A stretch of 64,000 nucleotides of DNA from Sebastes aleutianus (lineage: Eukaryota; Chordata; Actinopteri; Perciformes; Sebastidae): NCBI GenBank assembly GCA_916700875.1, contig CAKAKS010000013.1, positions 13,044,596-13,108,595 on the forward strand, given 5' to 3'. Positions 56,371-64,000 of the stretch are shown one piece after another. Position 1 is the first letter of the stretch; each line of letters opens with the position of its first letter. A program made the translations under genes and the position numbers. The notes below the pieces were generated by a model. The model was not told the DNA's origin. It did no database searches and worked only from the letters and a program-made list of their open reading frames with translations.

Positions 56371-57000
56371 GTAAACACTTTAATAATGTTTCTTTGAGCC
56401 GGAAATCAAAGCGAATATAGCGTTAGCACGCTGGGCTAGCTGCGATGCTAACAGCTAGTTAGCCTGTTAGCTTCGGCCTGCTGCTATGTGGCTAACTGCT
56501 AGCGTTAGCCTTAGCTCACTTTAATGTGTGCTCGTGTTATCTGGTTGAACTTCCGGTTCCTTTGTGTTTTAGTCCAGTTTGAGAGGAGTTTCTCAGTTTG
56601 TCTCAGTCGCTTTGCTTCGTTTCTAGAATCATCCTCAACATTTGTAAACAGGAAGTGCGTTTCTCCAAACAGCTGGTCCAAACCTGTCTCTGTGAACTGT
56701 CTCTTTAACCAGATCACACACATTGAGGCTTTTCTATGTGGTCTTTGATAGTTTCCATGGAAACCAGAGCATTCCTCAGAGAAGAGCTGCAGCTGTTTTC
56801 ACGCTAACATGGACCATGTTATCAGCACTACGTGGATGGGAGTAAAACCAGAGGAGACAGCAGGACCTGAATATCTCTGTGTGCTTTGATTTGTAGTGAG
56901 TCCAGGACAACAGAGTCCAGCAGTCAGAGTGGAGACCTGCTGGATCTCAGAGACCAGGACCAGGAGCCCGTTTCAGAAAGCAGCTTTAACAAACTCTGAG

Positions 57001-57974
57001 ATGGAAAAGTGTTCGGTTCCAGAACAGCTGATCAGAGTTTGTTCAATCAAATGTGAGGATGAAAACAGCCTTCATCAATGGAGCTCTGATACTACGATTC
57101 ACCATGGCAACAGGTAAATAAGAGGCAGAGCCTCCATCTGAGTCCAGTCCACGTAGAGATATTAATGCATGGATATGCTGACTGTGCACATTTCTCTTTA
57201 AAAAAAGTCCCAGCAGGGAAAAGTGTCAAAAACACAATAAAGTTGAATTCAGTGTTGTCCATGAATTCATCTTTTAGCAGACTGACATTTCCTTAATGGA
57301 TGATAAAGTGGTGAATGTGACTGTGTATTAGACTGTAGCCTACATTACATTTAAATAGATTTATTCAGCTTTAATGTGACGGGACAAAACACAGGAGCAG
57401 CAACTGAAGATGAAAAATATCAAATCTATCCATCAGAGACAGAGAGACATGACTGTAAGCTCACAGTCTGATCCAGTAATAATGTGTTTGGTGATTTAAA
57501 GGTTCAATAGAGTAGATTTTAAATAGTAGACATCTATTTGGATCTTGGCTCAACAGAATTCAGTGACTTTATTTCAGCTACTTCAACAAATGTCGTCAAT
57601 TTAAACACAGTCAGTGAAATGCTGTTAAAAGCCATTCAGACTATACGCAGCCTATTTAAAAAAACTCTCTTTCTAACTCCATTCTGCAGCTGCACCACCA
57701 TCCTGCTCACTCAGATATATGAACAAATAATCTACAATATTAGAGGAATTATGTTCCATCAGTGGGACCAGATAGAGATCATTATTCATTGATCCTACGT
57801 GTCTGAGCTTGAATGTGGAAATAAAACACTAATCACACTTTCTGAAACAGAGACCAGGACCAGGAGCACTACAAGAGCGAAACAGAGGAGGACCAGCAGA
57901 ACCCGGACCAGCAGAGCAACAAGGTCCCCAGAAGACCAGCAGCAGGCTCGTCCTCTGATACCACCGATGTTCAG
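57001..57974 (+). CDS. C2H2 zinc-finger protein, gene 4, N-terminal exons (join 57001-57113, 57851-57974; 3' end outside window)
   Basis: Two coding exons give 79 codons identical in layout to genes 1-3. ATG at 57001 (exon 2 starts 56897), donor after 57113, exon 3 after CTGAAACAG at 57851, ending GATGTTCAG at 57974 before GTCAGT. Exon 3 reads DQDQEHYKSETEED; the exon-internal ATG of genes 2 and 3 is ACA here. No finger-coding exon occurs in the remaining 6 kb. Sequence at 63885-64000 matches the segment a few hundred bases upstream of gene 2's array exon, so the array exon is expected just beyond 64000. Function is inferred from the paralogs. Confidence 0.8.
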
Positions 57975-58084
57975 GTCAGTGTTCATGACTTCATGGCTTC
58001 ATAACGACACCAAAGACACAAGGAAGAGTCAATAACTGAATAAATTACTGTTTAAACGACACAAAACTGATGTTTTTACCCACA

Positions 58085-58675
58085 AAACTGAAAATTGTGT
58101 TGAAAATTGACTAATTACGCAGGTAGAAGAAAGTTACCGCTTTTATTGTGTAGTCTGAGTAACATGATGTCATATCCGTTTCAACACCAAAACAAAGCAG
58201 AAGGTAGAAAGCAGAAAACAGTGGAGGGTCCGCGGGGATACGAACGGCAGCCTCACCAGTGTTTCCTCTATATGTAAGCAGCAGCGCCGCTGCTGAATGT
58301 TTTTATGAGAGGAGAGGGCTCCGTCTCATCGCTTTAGAAACTAACATTATATTATTTTGCCCTAAAGACGCTTCATATCCAGGTCAATTCACATACCTGT
58401 GAGTAAAGCATATAAACAAGAATCTTTGCACTTACTTGATGTCAACACAACAATTATAACAACAAGCACCGGGTGAATGTCAACAATGAAGCATCAGAGC
58501 TGATCACCGATTCAGGATTATCATTCGCCGAAGAGAAAACAGATATTCAGCTTCACTTGAGTGTTGCATAGTAACGTTACAGACAGCAAACTATAGGGAT
58601 ATTAATCAACAGGGAATATTCAGAGCTTGGGCAGCGAGCGTGACCGCCGTAACCGGAGGAGTCATCAGAGGCTTC
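58085..58675. repeat. Intron 3 block shared with gene 1
   Basis: Collinear with 9595-10260. No gene within. Confidence 0.8.
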
Positions 58676-58677
58676 TA

Positions 58678-60150
58678 GGGGTGAACGGTTCACAAAATTC
58701 ACGGTTCGGTTCATATCACGGTTTTGGGGTCACGGTTTCCGGTTCGGTTCGGTACATTTATGTTACAGAGAGGAGGTCATGTTCTGATTTCAACATGCTT
58801 TTCATTTATTTGGCAAAAATAAGTTAATAAATGTTTGCCTTAACAAAAGTATGGCTTCCTTAAGGAACATAAACACTTCTTCATTGTCAAATTGTAATTG
58901 AAAGATTAGGTCTTCTACAGTAATTAGTGCAAACAAAAAATGCAGCTTTGTTATTTTCATACAAATATATGATGTAATTGTAGACTAAGGCCATCAACAT
59001 AAAATGAAGCATAAGCTCAACCAGAACTATATTTAAAAAAACAAAAAACATTATAACATATGTCTCAATTCCCTGATTATCAGCTCTTAATTGAAAGATT
59101 AGTTTTTCCACTCAAAAAGTGCAGTATTTGGAGGAATACGGTTGGATTGGTGCCACTATGTTATTTAAAAATAATTAATAAATATAAAACACATTACAGG
59201 GATTGTGCTGCTGGAATTACTGTGTTGCTGAAGTGTCGGCGAGAAGGAATATTAAAGCGCAGCTCAAGTAACGTTACGTTAATCATATGCTGAAATCCAG
59301 CGTCCTCCACGACTGCATAAGGCTGCATATCTTTCACTATAAATCTCCCCAATGCTGTAGTTCTGTTTATGCCCTGTCTGAGTCTGCATGTAGAGGCTGT
59401 TTAAATGCTGCGGGGAGAAGCAGTTGCTCTGTCCTACCCGAAGTGTTGCCGCTATCATAAACCCCACGTGTTGCACGGTGCTTACACAGTCGCCGTTTTA
59501 TCCACCACTTTCTTTCCGTCATTTTCACTAAATCCGTAATGCTCCAATACAGCAGAGCGAAACGATGCTGGTGGATCCTGTACTTTATTGTGTCTATAAT
59601 ACTACTAATAGAGAGGGAATTATGTTCTGTTTAACTTCCTAACAATAGCTCTAAGCAGCTTATAATACCTCTCCGCATCCCTCTGTGTGTGCGAGTGTAA
59701 ATGTACCTCAAACTACAACGATAGTAGGTGTTCCACATATTCCACATGCACCGATTGTTTTCTTCTTCCTGGAGGCGGGCCTTATGCGTGAGGGCCACCA
59801 TGACGCGCAAAAGCTGTGAATCTCTAATACTATTTTGACAGATTCCCTCAGAGATATTAATGTTACATATTATTATGACCTGATTCCCTTAAAGAAACGT
59901 CATGAATGTAAGTTATTTTATTATTGAAAATGTCATTACATTTAAGTAAATGAACACTGTTTGATAAGACAACAGTTCATTTATTATGTTCAATAAACGT
60001 GTGTTTTACTAAATGTTGAGACACCTCATATGTAGGCCAGACAGACATTTACCTGCTGATTACTGTGCACGCATGATCTGTAACTAGTTATGTAGCCTAC
60101 TGAGGCCCTCAAGAGTTATGGTGTAGCCACGGGTGTGCCTGTGCCACCCA
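58678..60150. other. Intron 3 of gene 4 with a hAT-like end, no gene
   Basis: TAGGGGTGAACGGTTCAC at about 58676, followed by repeated ACGGTTCGGTTC words, is typical of one hAT terminus. The second end was not identified, so the extent is unknown. No transposase frame survives. Confidence 0.45.
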
Positions 60151-61443
60151 AAGATAATGATAATGATAATGGAAATACTTTTTATTGTCAGACAGGTCTG
60201 AAATTTGTCTTGCATCACAGTGGCTCCATTTGCAACATCACAGAAAGTACAAAAATCAAGACAAGAAACAAGGATACATACATTTAACATTACAATCACA
60301 GAAGACAAAATTCAGGGCCCTTCAACGTACATTTGATCCGGGATTAAGCTCCATATTTAGTTTTAGGATTGACTAGTGTACAAAAGGGTGCTTCAGTCTA
60401 ACCTTAATCAATCGTGGAACCCTGTATCTCCGATTTGATGGTAACAATTTGTATTCAGTGTGGTTGGGGTCAGAGACAGTAGTGTTGGCCAGCCTTAATA
60501 TGTTATTATGATAGGCTGATTCATAGAATTTCTCAAGGGGTTAACCTACAATCTTTGAGCATATTTTCATTTGGTGGAGCAGTTTTGACTTTAAAGTAGT
60601 TGACAAACACTTTTACCATGTAGTAAAACAAAACTGTAGAGCACTCGTAATCACAGAAGTAAAAACCAAAGGAATTTGTTTTCTCGCCCCCAAAAGACCT
60701 GAGGCGGCCGAGAAAGTAAATTCTTTGTTTTGTTTTTTTACAGACAAATTCAATGTGGTCTTTCCAAAATAACAGATGGTCTATCATTACGCCCAAATAT
60801 TTGTATAAAAAACCTGCTTGATTTTTTCTTTATGAATAACAATAGGAACTTTACGAGAGTCAGATGGTGAACAGAATACAATTTCTTCCGTTTACTTTGT
60901 GTTTATCTTAAGAGCATTACCATCACTTCACTCGACCATTTTGTTCACGCAATGTTGGTGCAGCCCAGGGTTGTCCAAGTTACTTAACAGAGATATTGGA
61001 GCATTAAATATATATATAAATACATATTAGAGCTGTATCATCAGAATACTTTAGAATGTATTGATTTGGTGTATCTGTACGGCAGTCATCAGTACAGAAG
61101 GTGAAAGCATAGCTGAACTCACACAACCCTGGGGGGCCCCAACAATGGTCGTGATGGCAGTTGAAAGGGTTTTGTTCACTTTTACAATCTGAACTCTGCT
61201 AGTAAGAAAAGAGGTATATCAATGAATCAAATAGGGATTCGGTTACCGCGGGACCATTTTTGACACGAAGATGTCTGTATTGTGTTGACGGCTGACGAAA
61301 AATCTAGAAAGGGGGCTCTTGCATAGGTATTTGGTTCGTCTAAATGTTTCGTAATAATATGAACCAGAGTGGCAACAGCGTCTTTTGTACCACAACCCTG
61401 CTTATAGGCAAATTGATATGGATCGAGTTTGTCTTTTGTTGTA

Positions 61444-63450
61444 CTGCTGCACAAGGACACAGATCCCTCATCATATTTCACTGAGGTACAGAATTTTGTT
61501 CAGTTATGTGATGCCAGCCACCTAATTTTAAATGTAAAGAAAACTGAGGAAATGGGGCTGGACCCAAGGTCAGTGGGCGATCATACTCCAGTGGTCATCC
61601 ATAAGGAAAAGATCAACCAGGTTAGCTCCTACAGGTATCTTGGTGTACACCTAAGCTACATCCCAAAGCTCTTAATTGCATCCCCGTTTCCCTCACTTGC
61701 GTCTTTTCCTTGCGTCTTAGTCCCTCCCACCAGGGAAGCATGGAGAGATGCAAGGAAACCATGCAAAGACACGAGGAAACGAGGAAATACGTTTTAAGAG
61801 ACATAGAGTGCAAGCTGCGGTCTGTATTTCTACTGTGGACTGAGTCCTGCTTAGAAGCCCAGGAACCATCTCTACTGGAACAATATCTTTATATTATTTA
61901 TTCATTATTAGTGTCAGTAGTTATTGATATTCTGATAGTGATTTCATTATTTAATAACTCAGAATATGACTATGGTGTCTTTTGAACACTGGACATTATT
62001 TATTAGGCTAAAGGGAAAATGTAAATGATGTAATTCATATTAAATCCGACGTTCAGGAATTATCAGCCTCATGTGACTGAATGGAAATGAGGATAAATGA
62101 TGTAAAAGGTGTTTGTTGCTGACAGACAGACTCTCCTTCTCTCTCTGACTTTAATAGTATCATTAATAAAAGTTAACGGGGGAAATAACAGATCATAAAA
62201 AGAAAAATCTTTCTAATAAATGCAGAAAGTTATTTTAAGTCAGTTTGTCAGGTCTTATAAAGCTCTTTCAGTGACAGGCTGCTTCACTCTCGGTGTGTGA
62301 AGGAGAGATACTGTAGGTCCTTCTGCTGCTTTTCACACCTACAGTTAACACAGATTTTAACTAGACGGTGAATCAGAAGACAACTAAAATATAACATGTT
62401 TACTCTGTGATCTGTCTTCACTCCGGTCTGAAACTCCAGTGATGTTGAGAGGTAAAGTTATCAGATCAGTCCGGTCGGCAGCAGCGTCCAATCAGTAACT
62501 GATTTCCAATAAGGGGGCGTGTCGGTCGGTAAAAGACTTCTGTGGAGGATACTCTCGTGTATCCTCGCTCATGGCTCCTCCGGCAAGCCTCCTCGATCCT
62601 CGCTCCTCGCTCCTCGGTGCACAAATAAGAGCTTTGGGACGGTCTTCAAGATGGCGCACCAGAACAACTTCCGGTTCAAGCGAGGATCGAGGAGCGAGGA
62701 AATGAAAATTAAGAGCTTTGGGATACAGCCCTAGATAACCTGTTTAGCTGGAAAGCCCATGTTGATAATTTGTGTTCTCGTTTACAGCAAAGACTGTATT
62801 TTTTACGCAGACTTAGGGTGTATGGGGTGGATCATAACATCATGCTTTTATTTTACCAGGCTGTGTTGGAGAGCATCCTCAGGTATGGCATGTCGGCATG
62901 GTACGGCAACCTCTCTGTGCAGTTGAAATCTCAGCTTGCTCGTCTGGTTCAGACTGCTATGAAGGCTATGGGGAGGACTGACAACCCCTCCCTCCAGTCA
63001 ATATATGAGCAGTCTGTTCTTAGGCAAGCACAGAGAGTATTGTTGGACCCATCTCAAATCCTACACTCTGAGTATGAGCTCTTACCATCTGGCAGACGAT
63101 ACAGAGTCTCCAAATGCGAACTGAACCGTGTTAAGAACTCGTTTGTGCCCACCTCGATCAAAATTTTATATTTTAAATAATGTTTCTTGAGGCTGAGGAT
63201 GGTGTAATAGCATCAAGGTATTCTTATTTTCATCTTTTATTTATTCTGTTTTTATATAGATCTTGTGCAATATGATTAATGTGCAACATACAGTATGTAG
63301 TTTGTGGTTTACATTGTTTGTGTTTCTACGTTTACATGTGGATTGTTGTTTGTTTCTATTTATTGATCCTGCTGTGGAGGCAGCTGATGGTGTGCAGCAC
63401 TGAGTCCAAAAAAAATGTCCCAAGGGGACAATAAAGTGTATCGTGTCGTA
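61444..63450 (+). mobile_element. LINE fragment nested in the minus-strand LINE
   Basis: The + strand reads RT palm-to-thumb (VQLCDASHLILNVKKTEEM, VSSYRYLGVHL), is split by a MITE, then continues DNLFSWKAHVDNLCSRLQQR, LYFLRRLRVYGVDHNIM, LESILRYGMSAWYGNLS and LLPSGRRYRVSKCELNRVKN with stop at 63178-63180. The 3' end GTCCCAAGGGGACAATAAAG lies at about 63418. TACT on both sides may be the target duplication. 5' truncated, yet its visible reading frame is intact once the MITE is removed. Confidence 0.87.
61654..62730. mobile_element. MITE with CTA target duplication (PIF/Harbinger-like)
   Basis: Inverted ends AGCTACATCCCAAAGCTCTT and GGCTGTATCCCAAAGCTCTT (minus strand). CTA at 61651-61653 and 62731-62733. 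Removal restores the LINE codons CAC-CTA-GAT-AAC. A 3-bp target and these ends fit PIF/Harbinger. No transposase. Confidence 0.85.
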
Positions 63451-63889
63451 TCATACTGACAAGATATTGCAGCAAAATTCTTTCTAGAGATTTCATAATC
63501 ACTGAGGTAAGGGCTATTGGTCTAAAATCCTTATGTTCTTTAGGACATGGAATTTTGGTTAATGGTTTTATGTGCACAGTTTTCCATGACAGAGGGACAA
63601 TGTGCGTGTCTACGGAAGCCTAAAAGATTGGTTGCCACACTGATGCCAGCTCAGTTGCAAGGTTCTTCAAAAGGAAAGCGCTGCATTCATCCGGTCCAGC
63701 AGCTTTCTTGGTATTTGTACACCAAATGTTTTCCTAACATCTTCGACAGTGATGGCAATTCTGTCTGAGGTAGTGGGTATAATAGTTTTAAGTATTTCAG
63801 TGCACTTATCAGAATTGTGTAGTTATTCCAATCTGGCAAAGAAAGTATTTAGGTCATTGGCAAAGCAAAATTCATTATCCATCACCACT

Positions 63890-63985
63890 GTACACTACCT
63901 ATTCAGGTACGCTGTACACTACCTCCTTGATTACGCTATACACTACCTGCTCAGATACACTGTACACTACTTGCTCAGCATCAAA
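63890..63985. repeat. Degenerate ~22-bp tandem repeat (GTACACTACCTGCTCAG type)
   Basis: Four diverged copies, the same family as 24690-24790 before gene 2's finger exon. Confidence 0.72.
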
Positions 63986-64000
63986 CAACAGACTGACACA

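Larger units (their letters stand above)
60158..63880 (-). pseudogene. Rex-like LINE reverse transcriptase pseudogene, split by a nested LINE
   Basis: The minus strand from about 63880 carries an RT start (IPCPKEHKDFRPIALTSVIM, KSLERILLQYLVS, 63577-63455). It is interrupted at 61444-63450 and resumes with TTKDKLDPYQFAYKQGCGTK and ARAPFLDFSSAVNTIQT (61441-61240). It then has a broken GAPQGC region and ends with LGVMIDHLLFWKDHI and IYFLGRLRSFG (60796-60640). The 3' tail at 60160-60190 is GACAATAAAAAGTATTTCC plus ATTATC repeats. Removing the insert joins LVS to TTKDKL in frame. Confidence 0.83.

Overview
The window looks like nuclear DNA of a teleost fish, probably a spiny-rayed (percomorph-type) one. 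The reasons are spliced genes with vertebrate GT/AG signals, fish-style C2H2 zinc-finger arrays, and a dense mix of fish transposons (Tc1-like, hAT, TTAA-target elements, Penelope, L1, L2/Rex-like and I-like LINEs, Ty3/gypsy, a tRNA-derived SINE). Nothing prokaryotic is present. The species cannot be named from the sequence.

The backbone is a tandem cluster of four paralogous C2H2 zinc-finger genes, all on the + strand: gene 1 (promoter about 7.60 kb, stop 15136), gene 2 (19.80-25.60 kb), gene 3 (30.37-46.63 kb) and gene 4 (56.18 kb to beyond the right edge). Each has a short non-coding exon 1 below two ETS-type sites, an exon 2 carrying the start codon, a small acidic/polar exon 3, and one long exon with the whole finger array. 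The array exons contain no Met codon in frame, so an ATG-to-stop search misses them and shows only off-frame shadows. I read 9, 6 and 11 fingers for genes 1, 2 and 3. Gene 4's array exon should lie just right of the window. A diverged reverse-orientation copy of exon 1, carrying a 140-bp (TTC)n tract, sits at the left edge.

Almost everything else is transposon. Left block: a segmental duplicate (0.85-3.59 kb, partner at 50.46-51.39 kb) carrying a TTAA-target element and a solo-LTR-like insertion, then a long-inverted-repeat element (4.14-7.60 kb) that ends 55 bp from gene 1's promoter sites. Gene 1 intron: half of a gypsy element and a hAT with a SINE inside it. Between genes 1 and 2: hAT/BED debris and the 5' part of a LINE with a 2A-like motif. 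Gene 2: intron 2 partly replaced by LINE and Tc1 pieces. Between genes 2 and 3: a Penelope 3' end and a nearly complete Tc1-like element. Gene 3: an RNase-H LINE splits exon 1, and a 9.4-kb intron holds a LINE-1 with further elements inside it. Gene 4: a LINE-in-LINE-in-MITE nest.

The units are mosaics. Upstream flanks and some SNPs pair units 1+4 and 2+3, while promoter and intron 1 differences pair 1+2 and 3+4, suggesting gene conversion or unequal crossing-over. The plausible biology is DNA-binding, possibly transposon-directed, repressors evolving by duplication among transposons. That role is inference: no KRAB or other known effector domain is visible.
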